From positions 62,001 to 126,000 of the forward strand of contig NZ_ASJC01000008.1 in assembly GCF_000691145.1 (NCBI RefSeq): a DNA stretch of 64,000 nt, read 5' to 3'. The stretch comes from Bacillus altitudinis 41KF2b (GTDB lineage: Bacteria > Bacillota > Bacilli > Bacillales > Bacillaceae). The notes beneath the pieces were generated by a model. It was not told the DNA's origin, did not search any database, and saw nothing but the letters and a program-made list of their open reading frames with translations. This document shows, in pieces, positions 1-8,439 of the stretch; positions within the stretch are counted from its first letter, which is position 1, and every line of letters begins with the position of its first letter. A program made the translations under genes and the position numbers.

Positions 1-477
1 TTGAATGTTGGTTACAGGATCTGGCTTGAGAGAGTGAACCATGTCAGGGAATTTGAGTGCATCACGAATGAAGAAGATCGGCAAGTTGTTCCCAACTAGA
101 TCATAGTTGCCTTCTTCTGTATAAAATTTGACAGCGAAACCACGAGGGTCACGTAATGTTTCAGGTGAACCTTTAGGGTGAATAACCGTTGAGAAACGGA
201 CAAAAACATCTGTTTGTTTTCCTTCTTCACTTAAGAAGGCTGCTCTTGTATGTTTCTCCATGCTATTTTCTACTTCAAACACACCATAAGCGCCGGCGCC
301 TCTTGCATGAACAACACGCTCTGGAATACGTTCACGGTCAAAGTGTGCAAGTTTTTCAATCAAATGGTAATCATCAAGGAATGAAGGCCCTCTGTGACCA
401 GCAGTTCTTGAGTTTTGATTATCGCCAACTGGCACGCCTTGATTCGTTGTCAAATTTTTATGATTAGAATTTGTCAT
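1..477 (-). CDS. katA: Vegetative catalase, N-terminal part (runs off the left edge)
   Basis: The minus-strand reading frame is open from an ATG at 475-477 to the window edge, giving the first 159 residues of a clade 3 haem catalase of about 480-485 aa. The characteristic N-terminal stretch is visible: [41 protein letters not shown], the haem-side [13 protein letters not shown] segment with the catalytic His (about residue 56), and the [16 protein letters not shown] block with the distal Asn. It converts hydrogen peroxide to water and oxygen in the cytoplasm. An AGGAGG SD precedes the ATG. A PerR-like box upstream implies peroxide-inducible control. The C-terminal two thirds lie outside the window. 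The family assignment is certain; the katA name follows from the neighbouring nsrR-hmp order. Confidence 0.96.
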   Translation of the reverse strand, partial: MTNSNHKNLTTNQGVPVGDNQNSRTAGHRGPSFLDDYHLIEKLAHFDRERIPERVVHARGAGAYGVFEVENSMEKHTRAAFLSEEGKQTDVFVRFSTVIHPKGSPETLRDPRGFAVKFYTEEGNYDLVGNNLPIFFIRDALKFPDMVHSLKPDPVTNIQ

Positions 478-530
478 TCTTTTTCTCCTCCTGTAAACAA
501 AAAATGGTTTCTAGCAATCTATATACCCTA

Positions 531-580
531 ATTATATTGAATCAAACATGATAGTCAATATTTATTTATAATAATTTTAA
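531..580 (-). promoter_or_regulatory. katA promoter with PerR-like operator
   Basis: On the minus strand TTGACT (553-558) and TATAAT (531-536) are separated by 16 bp and form a near-consensus sigma-A promoter pointing at katA. Just upstream, 566-580 reads TTAAAATTATTATAA on the minus strand, one mismatch from the PerR consensus TTATAATNATTATAA. PerR control of katA is established in B. subtilis; the site here is inferred from the match. Confidence 0.7.
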
Positions 581-612
581 ATAAATTATTATTACAAGGA
601 GGTAAAGAAAAA

Positions 613-637
613 GACGAAAGAAATAAATTCTTTCGCC
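613..637 (-). terminator. Terminator after nsrR
   Basis: An 8-bp inverted repeat, CGAAAGAA (615-622) and TTCTTTCG (628-635), is followed on the minus strand by a T-rich run. It overlaps the end of nsrR and serves that gene. Confidence 0.6.
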
Positions 638-1069
638 TTAGAGCAGAAGCTCTCTTAGAGCATCTTTGTTTTGTGTTAAATCACTTAATGTGTATTGGTC
701 AAGAACGTTTAAATAAGCAGTGAGTGCTTCATGAAGTACGTGCTTTAATGAACAAATCGGGGAGATAATACAGCTGTTTTTCTTCGGATCAAAGCATTCC
801 ACCATGACTAAATCATCCTCTGTATATCGGACAACCTCACCAATATTAATGCTTTCTGGGCTTTTCCCCAGCCTAATTCCACCATTTCTTCCGCGGATCG
901 TTTCTACATAACCACGTTTTCCTAGATGGTAAATGACCTTTGTCAGGTGATTTTTCGAAATGCCATAAATATCGGCAATCTGCTGAATATTTGACAGTTC
1001 ATTGTTTTCTCTCGAAGCTAAATAAATGAGTACCCTTAATGAGAAATCTGTATAATTCGTAAGTTTCAT
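638..1069 (-). CDS. nsrR: NsrR, Rrf2-family nitric-oxide-sensing repressor
   Basis: The 143-aa protein has the Rrf2 winged-helix N-terminus (MKLTNYTDFSLRVLIYLASRE, recognition helix in SKNHLTKVIYHLGKRGYVETIRGRNGG). A cysteine cluster MVECFDPKKNSCIISPICSLKH near residues 92-106 supplies the three Cys ligands of the Fe-S cluster that senses NO; Asp8 (TDF) matches the fourth ligand known for NsrR. The length agrees with B. subtilis NsrR (146 aa). It is divergent from hmp, its main target, and the operator lies between the genes. NO destroys the cluster and relieves repression. The start ATG at 1069 directly precedes the conserved MKLTNYTD. Assignment is firm. Confidence 0.95.
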   Translation of the reverse strand: MKLTNYTDFSLRVLIYLASRENNELSNIQQIADIYGISKNHLTKVIYHLGKRGYVETIRGRNGGIRLGKSPESINIGEVVRYTEDDLVMVECFDPKKNSCIISPICSLKHVLHEALTAYLNVLDQYTLSDLTQNKDALRELLL

Positions 1070-1180
1070 TTGGACGACCTCTAAACCTAATAGAGTTTTG
1101 TATCATCGTAACACATTTTAGACAAAAACTGTTCGAGAATGTATTAAATGTGACAACATTTAAAACATGTATTATAAATA

Positions 1181-1235
1181 TTGCTTTTATACGTTGTCTT
1201 CCATTACGATAAAGATGTATTTAAAATACATCTTT
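1181..1235 (+). promoter_or_regulatory. hmp promoter and NsrR operator
   Basis: A 25-bp perfect palindrome at 1211-1235 has arms AAAGATGTATTT and AAATACATCTTT around a central A. It matches the known NsrR box (GATGyATTTnAAATrCATC). A plausible promoter lies immediately upstream: TTGCTT (1181-1186), 18-bp spacer, TACGAT (1205-1210). The operator would therefore cover the transcription start. The box is seen directly; the promoter elements are weaker inference. Confidence 0.82.
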
Positions 1236-1252
1236 TGAAAGAAGGAATAACG

Positions 1253-2452
1253 ATGTTATCCACAGATCAAATGAATGCCATTAAACAATCAGCCCCTCTT
1301 CTAAAAGCTGAGGGAACAAAACTTGTGACAGTTTTTTATCAAAATATGATCAGACAGCATCCAGAGCTACTCAATCAGTTTAATAAAACAAATCTCATGA
1401 ATGGAAGCCAGCCAGAGGCGCTTGCCGCAACACTCTATCAAGCTGCACTGCACATTGATCGCTTGGCAGACTTGTTACCTACTGTGAAACAAATTGCCCA
1501 TAAGCATGTCAGTGTCATGGTGAAAAAAGAGCAGTACCCAATCGTCGGATATCACCTTCTTGAAGCAATGAAAGAGGTATTTGGGTTATCAGAGGAAGAT
1601 GACACATTGTTGGCTTGGAAGGCTGCATATGACATCATTGCGAATATATTCATCACCATTGAGGCAGAAATGATGGCTGAAAATGTGAAACAAACGGGTG
1701 GATGGGCAGATGTCAAACCGTTTATTCTGAAGAAAAAGAAACAAGAATCTCCATCACTCATTTCCTTTTATTTCGTACCAGAGGATGAATCTGAGCTACC
1801 AATGTATGAAGCTGGTCAATACATTACGGTGCAGGTAGATATGCCGGGTGAAGCCTATGTATGCAGCAGACAATACAGTTTATCAGATCAATATCACCCA
1901 TCTTACTATCGCATCACCGTGAAACGAGATGGGCATGTCTCCACATTCCTGCATGATGAAATGAGAGAAGGCGATATTCTTCACGTCAGTATGCCGCAGG
2001 GAATGTTCTGCTTGCAAGATGACACCAAAGAACCCGTTTATTTGATTAGTGCCGGTTCTGGTGTCACACCAATGATTGGTTTAGTGAAAACAGCGTCGCA
2101 TAACAATCAGCCATTCACGATGATTCATGCAGACAGACTAGAGGATGTAACCGCTTTCGAACAAGAGTTTGAACACGTTCTCACTTCATCTCCAGAGGGG
2201 CGTATTATCCTTTGTAACGAACAATTTGAAAAGAGTGGAAAGAGTGAGCTGGTTGAGAAGGTGGCTACGCGGATTGACCGACCTTTCCTTCAATCAGTCA
2301 TTGGTGAAGGAAAAGGCCAATTTTATGTTTGCGGTTCTCCAGCATTTACTCAAGAGATGATCCTTATTCTAAAAGCGATGGACATCCCAGAAGAGAATAT
2401 CCATTTTGAAGCGTTCGGCGGGCAGTCCATGAAAGAAATGGAAGTCGTCTAA
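1253..2452 (+). CDS. hmp: Flavohaemoglobin (NO dioxygenase)
   Basis: The protein is 399 aa when started at the ATG at 1253, which has a GAAGGA SD and begins MLSTDQMNAIKQSAPLLK as in other Hmp proteins. The frame continues upstream to a TTG at 1181, but that stretch contains the NsrR operator and is not coding. Domains: globin (about 1-140, proximal His in HKHVSVMVKKEQYP), FAD-binding (about 150-260, RQYSLSD motif) and NAD-binding (about 265-399, ISAGSGVTPMIGL, YVCGSPAF). It detoxifies nitric oxide to nitrate using O2 and NAD(P)H. NsrR controls it through the palindrome just upstream; ResDE input is known in B. subtilis but was not identified here. Confidence 0.96.
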   Translation: MLSTDQMNAIKQSAPLLKAEGTKLVTVFYQNMIRQHPELLNQFNKTNLMNGSQPEALAATLYQAALHIDRLADLLPTVKQIAHKHVSVMVKKEQYPIVGYHLLEAMKEVFGLSEEDDTLLAWKAAYDIIANIFITIEAEMMAENVKQTGGWADVKPFILKKKKQESPSLISFYFVPEDESELPMYEAGQYITVQVDMPGEAYVCSRQYSLSDQYHPSYYRITVKRDGHVSTFLHDEMREGDILHVSMPQGMFCLQDDTKEPVYLISAGSGVTPMIGLVKTASHNNQPFTMIHADRLEDVTAFEQEFEHVLTSSPEGRIILCNEQFEKSGKSELVEKVATRIDRPFLQSVIGEGKGQFYVCGSPAFTQEMILILKAMDIPEENIHFEAFGGQSMKEMEVV

Positions 2453-2466
2453 ACAACTGGCTGAAC

Positions 2467-2496
2467 ATCATGTTTTTTTAGGTACGCTCATATAGT
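2467..2496 (+). promoter_or_regulatory. Candidate sigma-E promoter of spoVR
   Basis: ATCATGTT (2467-2474) and CATATAGT (2489-2496), spaced 14 bp, resemble the sigma-E elements (GKMATATT and CATACAnT). spoVR is a sigma-E mother-cell gene in B. subtilis, which supports the reading. It is a sequence match only. Confidence 0.45.
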
Positions 2497-2528
2497 AGGG
2501 ATAAGTCCGATGAGGAGGGATGGTTTCC

Positions 2529-3944
2529 TTGAGCGTATCTGAAAAGCGTCTTTTACAACGAGCCATTGATGAAATTACAGAAATTGCAGAAGGATTTGGT
2601 CTAGATTTTTATCCGATGAGGTATGAAATCTGTCCCGCGGAGATTATTTATACATTCGGTGCATATGGCATGCCAACACGATTTAGCCACTGGAGCTTTG
2701 GAAAGCAATTTCACAAAATGAAGCTTCATTATGATTTAGGATTAAGCAAAATTTATGAGCTGGTGATTAATTCAAATCCTTGCTATGCCTTTCTCCTTGA
2801 TAACAATTCGCTTGTTCAAAATAAACTAATTGTGGCTCATGTCTTGGCACACTGCGATTTCTTTAAAAACAACTGCCGTTTCCAAAACACAAAACGAGAT
2901 ATGGTGGAAAGTATGTCAGCGGCAGCAGAGCGAATTAAAGAATATGAACATATCCACGGTACAAAAGAAGTCGAGTCTTTTTTAGATGCTGTATTGGCAT
3001 TGCAGGAGCATATTGATCCGTCGCTTGTTCGTTCAAAATTAAGCTGGAATCTCGACGATGAAGATGAATATGAAGAGGACAAACCAAAACGTCAAACGCC
3101 ATATGATGATTTGTGGGGAATGGATGAATCAAAAACACGTGAGAAAAAGAAAACGATCAAGCAATTCCCCCCAAAGCCAGAAAAAGATATTTTGCTCTTT
3201 ATCGAGGCACACTCCCGGGAGCTAGAGCCTTGGCAGCGGGATGTGCTGACGATGCTGAGAGAGGAAATGCTCTATTTTTGGCCACAGCTAGAAACGAAAA
3301 TCATGAATGAAGGCTGGGCATCGTATTGGCACCAGCGGATTATGCGTGAACTTGATTTAGATTCAAGTGAATCGATTGAATTTGCCAAATTAAATGCAGG
3401 TGTCGTGCAGCCATCTAAGACAGGAATCAATCCTTACTATTTAGGGCTGAAGATTTTTGAAGATATTGAAGAGCGCTACGATCATCCATGCGAGGAATTA
3501 AAAAAAGCAGGAGTGACGGAAGGGTCCGGTCGCAGCAAAATGTTTGAAGTGCGAGAAATTGAATCAGACATTTCTTTTATTCGAAATTACTTAACGAAAG
3601 ACCTTGTGATGAGGGAAGATTTGTACTTGTTTCAAAAGCAGGGGAGAGACTATAAAGTCATTGATAAAGAATGGAAGGCAGTCCGTGATCAGCTAGTCAG
3701 CATGAGGGTCAATGGCGGCTTTCCGTATTTGACAGTCATCGATGGCGACTATTTAAAAAACAATGAACTCTATATTAAACATTGGTATGAAGGCATTGAG
3801 CTCGATCTCAAATACTTAGAAAAGGTGCTTCCATATTTGTATCAGCTATGGGGAAGAAGTGTGCATATCGAGTCAGTTCTTGAAGGAAAAGAAGTGATGT
3901 TTTCATACGATGGAAAAGGGGTTCATAGGAAGTATCTCACTTAA
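2529..3944 (+). CDS. spoVR: Stage V sporulation protein R (cortex formation)
   Basis: The 471-aa protein belongs to the SpoVR/YcgB family ([69 protein letters not shown]). It is needed in the mother cell for normal spore cortex; the biochemical role is unknown. The frame also has an ATG at 2520, but the AGGAGG at 2513-2518 is only 1 nt from it. The TTG at 2529 is 10 nt away and gives a length close to the B. subtilis protein (468), so I chose TTG. A sigma-E-like promoter precedes it. A strong bidirectional terminator separates it from convergent phoA. Confidence 0.93.
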   Translation: MSVSEKRLLQRAIDEITEIAEGFGLDFYPMRYEICPAEIIYTFGAYGMPTRFSHWSFGKQFHKMKLHYDLGLSKIYELVINSNPCYAFLLDNNSLVQNKLIVAHVLAHCDFFKNNCRFQNTKRDMVESMSAAAERIKEYEHIHGTKEVESFLDAVLALQEHIDPSLVRSKLSWNLDDEDEYEEDKPKRQTPYDDLWGMDESKTREKKKTIKQFPPKPEKDILLFIEAHSRELEPWQRDVLTMLREEMLYFWPQLETKIMNEGWASYWHQRIMRELDLDSSESIEFAKLNAGVVQPSKTGINPYYLGLKIFEDIEERYDHPCEELKKAGVTEGSGRSKMFEVREIESDISFIRNYLTKDLVMREDLYLFQKQGRDYKVIDKEWKAVRDQLVSMRVNGGFPYLTVIDGDYLKNNELYIKHWYEGIELDLKYLEKVLPYLYQLWGRSVHIESVLEGKEVMFSYDGKGVHRKYLT

Positions 3945-3950
3945 TGATCA

Positions 3951-3983
3951 AAAAAGATGTCTACGACTAGACATCTTTTTTTG
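3951..3983. terminator. Bidirectional terminator between spoVR and phoA
   Basis: Perfect 13-bp arms, AAAAAGATGTCTA (3951-3963) and TAGACATCTTTTT (3968-3980), enclose a 4-nt loop and have A/T tails on both sides. It serves both convergent genes. Confidence 0.9.
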
Positions 3984-3994
3984 TGATTAGCACT

Positions 3995-5359
3995 TTATTG
4001 GTTTTTCAGCAGTTTGAAAATGTGTTTCGCTTGATCTGTATTTTCCATGAGCCCTTTTAGCTGCTCACTTGTTGGTCCATAAGCATAAAATGGTACTTCA
4101 TCCCCTGTATGACCCGATGTGGTCCAGCCTGTATGAGACCTCGTATTGATGACCTTTTCGATGGCATCATCAATTTGAACAGGATCTTTTGTTTCAGCTG
4201 CCTTTTGAATAGAGGCGATTTCCTCTTTTGAGAAATCAAGGTCGATGTATTGTTTGAGCGCAGTCTCGACCGTCATACCCCCAACAATTTTGTTTGCAAT
4301 AAAATCAGGTGTCTTCTTTGCTGCTTTGACAGGCTGATAATCCCAGCTTCCCGAGCCGTCTGCCCCGAAGGAAAGGCCGCCAGTTGAATGATCTGCTGTC
4401 GTGATGACTAATGTATTTTTATCCTTTTTTGCGAAACGAATGGCTTCTTCAAATGCTTTTTCAAAATCCTTCATCTCACTCATCGCACTGACAATATCGT
4501 GGTCATGTCCAGCCCAGTCAATTTGACTGCCTTCAACCATGAGGAAAAATCCTTTTTTGTTTTTAGACAGCTGTTTGATGGCTGAGGATGTCATGTCTTG
4601 CAAAGAAGGGGTCGTTTTATCACGATCAATTGCTTTATCGAGACCACCGTCAGCAAAAATGCCTAACAATTTTTGCTGTTTGTTTTTTTGTAAGTCAGCT
4701 TTATTGGTTACGTAACGATAGCCTGCTTTTTGAAATTCTTTCGTCAAATCACGATCTTTTCGGACAAAATCGATCAGTCCTCCGCCAAGCATGACATCGA
4801 CTGTATGCTGTTTGCCAATTTTCTCATCGAAGAAATCATCAGCAATGGCTGCTGTGTTTTTTCTAGACACATCGTGGGCGGCATACGCAGCAGGTGTCGC
4901 ATTGGTTAATTCAGATGTGACGACGAGACCAGTAGACTTTCCTTTGCGTTTTGCTTCTTCTAATACTGTTTTTAGTTTTTTGCCATTTTTGTTTACACCA
5001 ATGGCGTTGTTGTATGTCTTTTGACCAGTTGCCATGGCTGTACCAGCTGCTGCTGAATCAGTAATGTTACTTTTAGAATCATCAGGGTATGTTTTATGCA
5101 TGCCAGTGAGGTAAGGGTCAAATGCTGTTTGCTTGGAAAGATCACCGTTGTGTTTAAATGAGCGGTAAGTTGAAAGGTAAGGTGTTCCCATGCCATCTCC
5201 AATGAGCACGATCACATTTTGTACGTCATTTTTTGGTTTCTTTTTAGCCTCAGCTTTGTCAGCCTGTCCAAATTCAATTCCTGAAAAAATACCAATCGAT
5301 AACACTGATGCGGCTGCGATTGCAGCTATTTTCGTTTTCGAGCTTTTCAACACACTCAT
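3995..5359 (-). CDS. phoA: Secreted alkaline phosphatase
   Basis: The 454-aa protein starts with a Sec signal peptide (MSVLKSSKTKIAAIAAASVLSIGIF, cleavage probably after AEA). It carries the alkaline phosphatase motifs: VIVLIGDGMG metal site, the nucleophile Ser in TDSAAAGTAMATG, VEGSQIDWAGHDHD, TTADHSTGG and the C-terminal TSGHTGDEVPFYAYGP. It releases inorganic phosphate from phosphomonoesters outside the cell during phosphate starvation. In B. subtilis the spoVR-phoA-lytE order is the same, supporting phoA over phoB. An AGGAGG SD precedes the ATG. Paired palindromes about 85-120 bp upstream may be regulatory. The call is firm; PhoPR control is expected but not proven here. Confidence 0.94.
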   Translation of the reverse strand: MSVLKSSKTKIAAIAAASVLSIGIFSGIEFGQADKAEAKKKPKNDVQNVIVLIGDGMGTPYLSTYRSFKHNGDLSKQTAFDPYLTGMHKTYPDDSKSNITDSAAAGTAMATGQKTYNNAIGVNKNGKKLKTVLEEAKRKGKSTGLVVTSELTNATPAAYAAHDVSRKNTAAIADDFFDEKIGKQHTVDVMLGGGLIDFVRKDRDLTKEFQKAGYRYVTNKADLQKNKQQKLLGIFADGGLDKAIDRDKTTPSLQDMTSSAIKQLSKNKKGFFLMVEGSQIDWAGHDHDIVSAMSEMKDFEKAFEEAIRFAKKDKNTLVITTADHSTGGLSFGADGSGSWDYQPVKAAKKTPDFIANKIVGGMTVETALKQYIDLDFSKEEIASIQKAAETKDPVQIDDAIEKVINTRSHTGWTTSGHTGDEVPFYAYGPTSEQLKGLMENTDQAKHIFKLLKNQ

Positions 5360-5442
5360 TCATTTTGCCTCCTCATTGTTTATGTATCGCTCTCACGTTT
5401 ACAATGGTAGAGCAGAAGTGTGGATTCCAAATGACAGCACCG

Positions 5443-5479
5443 TAAAGTTCACTTTAAAATTGTAAAGGTCCACTTTACA
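5443..5479 (-). promoter_or_regulatory. Paired palindromes upstream of phoA
   Basis: Two similar inverted repeats sit side by side: TAAAGT-TC-ACTTTA (5443-5456) and TGTAAAG-GTCCA-CTTTACA (5461-5479). The TTTACA half-sites resemble PhoP-binding TT(A/C)ACA hexamers, but the spacing is not the usual 11-bp direct repeat. The function (PhoP or another dimeric regulator) is not established. Confidence 0.4.
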
Positions 5480-5550
5480 TAGAATGAACCAAAAAGAGAA
5501 ATGAATGTATGATTTATCTATGACAAGATGCATTTGTTTTGTCATGATTG

Positions 5551-5602
5551 TGTAATAAAAATGAAATAAAAAGAACCCTAAAAAAAAATAATTTTTGCCG
5601 AA
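5551..5602 (+). promoter_or_regulatory. Candidate WalR box and sigma-I promoter for lytE
   Basis: TGTAAT-AAAAA-TGAAAT (5551-5567) is one mismatch from the WalR direct repeat TGTWAH-N5-TGTWAH. Downstream, ACCCTA (5575-5580) and CGAA (5599-5602) resemble sigma-I elements (ACCCC/CGAA). Dual WalRK and sigma-I control of lytE is known in B. subtilis. A sigma-A-like TATAAT also occurs at 5658-5663. These are pattern matches only. Confidence 0.42.
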
Positions 5603-5713
5603 TTAATAAGCATAATGTCGTAGGAAGTCAAGACTATTTCTTCTGGTATTCGATCCTTATAATAGAAAGTAGATAAAAATTCGGATCACGATAGATACAT
5701 ACAGGAGGAACAA

Positions 5714-6544
5714 ATGAAAAAACAATTGATCACAGCTGCAAGTGCAGTTCTACTTGGGACGACATTATTTGCCGGAGCTGCCTCAGCACAATCAGTAAAG
5801 GTTCAAAAAGGTGACTCTCTTTCTGTTCTAGCGAAAAAATACAAAACAACCGTGAGTAAGATTAAATCAGACAATAAGTTGAAATCTAACACGATTTATG
5901 TTGGACAAACCTTAAAAGTGAATGGTACTTCTTCAAAAAAGGTAACGAAAACATCAAAAACAACAACAAAAGTAAAAGCGTCTTCAACGACAGCCACTCA
6001 TAAAGTTGTCAAAGGAGATACTTTATCTAAAATCGGCAAAAAATATGGAATGACAGTGAAAGAGCTGAAATCGTTAAATAAACTCAAAACAGATCTGATT
6101 AAAATTGGACAAAAGCTGAAAGTGAAAAAGACGTCCAAAGTGAAACCAACACCTGTCAAAGAAAAAACAGTTGCTACTTCTTCTTTAAACACGTCTAAAC
6201 TCGTAGCAGATGCGAAAGCACAAAACGGTACACCATATAAATGGGGTGGAACGACACCGAAAGGCTTTGATTGCAGCGGTTTTATGTGGTATATCATTAA
6301 CAAACAAACAAAGATTTCAAGACAAACAACTGAAGGTTTTTGGGGATCAATGAAAAGCGTCTCAACACCTAAAGTTGGAGATTTTGTCTTCTTTACAACC
6401 TATAAATCTGGCCCATCTCACATGGGTGTCTACCTTGGGAACAACAAGTTTATCCACGCTGCTTCTGATGGTGTGACAATCAGCGATATGACTTCAAGCT
6501 ATTGGAAGCCAATTTACCTTGGCGCAAAGACATTTGTAAACTAA
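5714..6544 (+). CDS. lytE: LytE-type D,L-endopeptidase with two LysM domains
   Basis: The 276-aa secreted autolysin has a signal peptide ending ASA|QS (about residue 26). Two LysM peptidoglycan-binding domains follow (about 28-70, VKVQKGDSLSVLAKKYKTT; and about 97-138, HKVVKGDTLSKIGKKYGMT), then Thr/Lys-rich linkers and a C-terminal NlpC/P60 domain (about 155-276). The catalytic Cys is in GFDCSGFM; the His residues are in GPSHMGVYLG and FIHAAS. It cleaves D-Glu-mDAP bonds during cell elongation and separation. B. subtilis LytE has three LysM repeats and 334 aa, so this copy is one LysM shorter. Position after phoA supports lytE. A terminator follows directly. Confidence 0.9.
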   Translation: MKKQLITAASAVLLGTTLFAGAASAQSVKVQKGDSLSVLAKKYKTTVSKIKSDNKLKSNTIYVGQTLKVNGTSSKKVTKTSKTTTKVKASSTTATHKVVKGDTLSKIGKKYGMTVKELKSLNKLKTDLIKIGQKLKVKKTSKVKPTPVKEKTVATSSLNTSKLVADAKAQNGTPYKWGGTTPKGFDCSGFMWYIINKQTKISRQTTEGFWGSMKSVSTPKVGDFVFFTTYKSGPSHMGVYLGNNKFIHAASDGVTISDMTSSYWKPIYLGAKTFVN

Positions 6545-6558
6545 TAATGGATCTTAAG

Positions 6559-6588
6559 AGACTGCTTACTAGGCAGTCTTTTTTTTTG
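6559..6588 (+). terminator. Terminator after lytE
   Basis: Arms AGACTGC (6559-6565) and GCAGTCT (6573-6579) are followed by a run of nine T. Confidence 0.9.
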
Positions 6589-7000
6589 TATATCGTTTGC
6601 GCAGCTCAATCAGTCCTTTATCATAGCTCTCTATGAGTCTAAAGGCTTTTAAATAAGCAAAAGTGAAGACAAGTTATCAAAAGAATAATTTTATTTTCAC
6701 TTTATAAAAATTATATCAAAAAAGTATAATTTTGTATTTTGTATAATAAATAGAAGAAGCCAAGCTATGATTTGAATAAAGATTGAAGAAAATCTACCCT
6801 GATGATTGACAAATATTTTGTTGATAAATAAGAATTTTCACTCTATTTTGAAAAAAAGTGTTTTCATTTTTTAATTTTCATATATAATAATTTTACGCCA
6901 CTAATTTATTGCGCTAAATTAAATCTAAATATTCAGAAAATAAAGTGAATTACGAAGTGGTGGCGTCTTTAGACGGATACTAAGTTTTGGGAGTGATGGT
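6589..7000 (+). promoter_or_regulatory. AT-rich bcaP upstream region with promoter and CodY box
   Basis: This gene-free stretch is very AT-rich. It contains a 9-bp inverted repeat AAAATTATA/TATAATTTT (6707-6733) and a candidate promoter, TTTTCA (6861-6866), 16-bp spacer, TATAAT (6883-6888). About 40 bp into the predicted transcript lies AATATTCAGAAAATA (6928-6942), 13 of 15 bases of the CodY motif AATTTTCWGAAAATT. CodY repression of bcaP is known in B. subtilis. No coding region is visible. Confidence 0.6.
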
Positions 7001-8401
7001 ATGAGCAATTCGTTGTTTAGAAAGAAGAGCATTTCAGAGCTAATTGCGGCAACACAAGGGGAAAAAGCGTTAAGAAAGGAATTAGGTTCATTTGACTTAA
7101 CGATGCTTGGTATTGGAGCGATTATCGGTACAGGGATATTTGTACTGACAGGTACAGGCGCCGTCACAGCAGGACCAGGACTTGTTTTATCATTTGTGAT
7201 TGCAGGTCTTGCATGTTTATTTGCGGCATTGTCATATGCGGAATTCGCTTCCACAGTGCCAGTATCAGGATCTGTTTATACATTTACGTACGCATCTATG
7301 GGAGAATTTTTAGCGTTTATCATTGGCTGGGATTTGATATTAGAATATATGCTAGCCGCTAGTGCCGTTTCAGCAGGTTGGTCAGGCTACTTTGTGTCGT
7401 TTTTAAATGGGATAGGGATTCATATACCGGTTGAATTAACAGCAGCACCAGGTGGTTTAAAGGGTCAAGTGACATATTTTAATCTTCCTGCATTTATTAT
7501 TTTAATGATCATCACCTTCTTGCTGTACTTCGGTATTAAAGAATCAAAACGAGTCAACAACATTATGGTCATTATGAAAATTGCGGTGATTCTGCTCTTT
7601 ATTTTAGTCGCTGTGAAATATGTAAAACCTGAAAACTGGACACCATTCGTTCCTTTTGGAACTTCAGGCGTGTTAAGTGCAGCAGCTCTCGTATTCTTTG
7701 CATTTATCGGATTTGATGCAGTTGCTTCTGCGGCAGAGGAAACAAAAAATCCATCCCGCAACTTGCCAAGAGGAATCATCACTTCCTTATTGATTTGTAC
7801 CGTGTTGTATGTGGTAGTCAGTGCGATCATGACAGGCATTGTTCCATTTATGAACTTTGAGGGAGTATCCCATCCAGTGTCTCTTGTTTTACAAGTAGCC
7901 GGTCAAAATTGGGTGGCGGGTATTGTAGATGTTGGGGCGATTTTAGGGATGACCACGGTCATGCTTGTCATGCTGTACGGCCAAACACGTGTCATGTTTG
8001 CCATGTCTCGTGATGGCTTGGTACCAAAGGTTCTTTCAAAGGTTCATCCAAAACATAAAACACCTTATATCAATACTCTTTTCTTTGGAACATTGTCAGC
8101 ATTAATGGGTGGATTCATTCCGCTTGATGAGCTGGCAAGTCTAGTGAACATCGGAACACTTTCAGCTTTCATTTTGATTTCAGTTGCTGTCATTGTCATG
8201 AGAAAAACACAGCCTGATTTACCGAGAGCATTCAGATGCCCCGCAGTGCCGCTCATTCCAATCTTGGCTATTCTATCTTGCGGACTGCTCATTTATAAGC
8301 TTGGCACCATCACATTTGTTCGTTTCTTAATCTGGCTTGCCATTGGGCTTGTTGTCTATTTCTTATATTCAAGAAAGCACTCCGAATTAAACAAAAAATA
8401 A
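7001..8401 (+). CDS. bcaP: Branched-chain amino acid permease BcaP
   Basis: The 466-aa APC-superfamily permease has about 12 transmembrane segments. Its N-terminus carries the cationic amino acid transporter/YhdG signature (LRKELGSFDLTMLGIGAIIGTGIFVLTG), followed by PALVLSF-like helices and the FFAFIGFDAVASAAEETKNPSRNLPRGI motif. Length and motifs match B. subtilis BcaP (YhdG), an importer of isoleucine, valine and threonine. The ATG at 7001 follows a GGGAGTGATGGT ribosome site. It sits alone between lytE and the sigM operon. A CodY-like box in its leader fits repression under amino-acid excess. A terminator plus a structured repeat follow immediately. Family certain, substrate inferred from orthology. 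Confidence 0.9.
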   Translation: MSNSLFRKKSISELIAATQGEKALRKELGSFDLTMLGIGAIIGTGIFVLTGTGAVTAGPGLVLSFVIAGLACLFAALSYAEFASTVPVSGSVYTFTYASMGEFLAFIIGWDLILEYMLAASAVSAGWSGYFVSFLNGIGIHIPVELTAAPGGLKGQVTYFNLPAFIILMIITFLLYFGIKESKRVNNIMVIMKIAVILLFILVAVKYVKPENWTPFVPFGTSGVLSAAALVFFAFIGFDAVASAAEETKNPSRNLPRGIITSLLICTVLYVVVSAIMTGIVPFMNFEGVSHPVSLVLQVAGQNWVAGIVDVGAILGMTTVMLVMLYGQTRVMFAMSRDGLVPKVLSKVHPKHKTPYINTLFFGTLSALMGGFIPLDELASLVNIGTLSAFILISVAVIVMRKTQPDLPRAFRCPAVPLIPILAILSCGLLIYKLGTITFVRFLIWLAIGLVVYFLYSRKHSELNKK

Positions 8402-8413
8402 GAGTGTACAGAA

Positions 8414-8439
8414 AAAGCCAGTCAAGTATGACTGGCTTT
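8414..8439. terminator. bcaP terminator, first copy of a duplicated hairpin
   Basis: Hairpin AAGCCAGTC-aagtat-GACTGGCTT with A and T flanks. The same 25-bp sequence recurs exactly at 8615-8639 beyond the repeat element. Confidence 0.88.
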
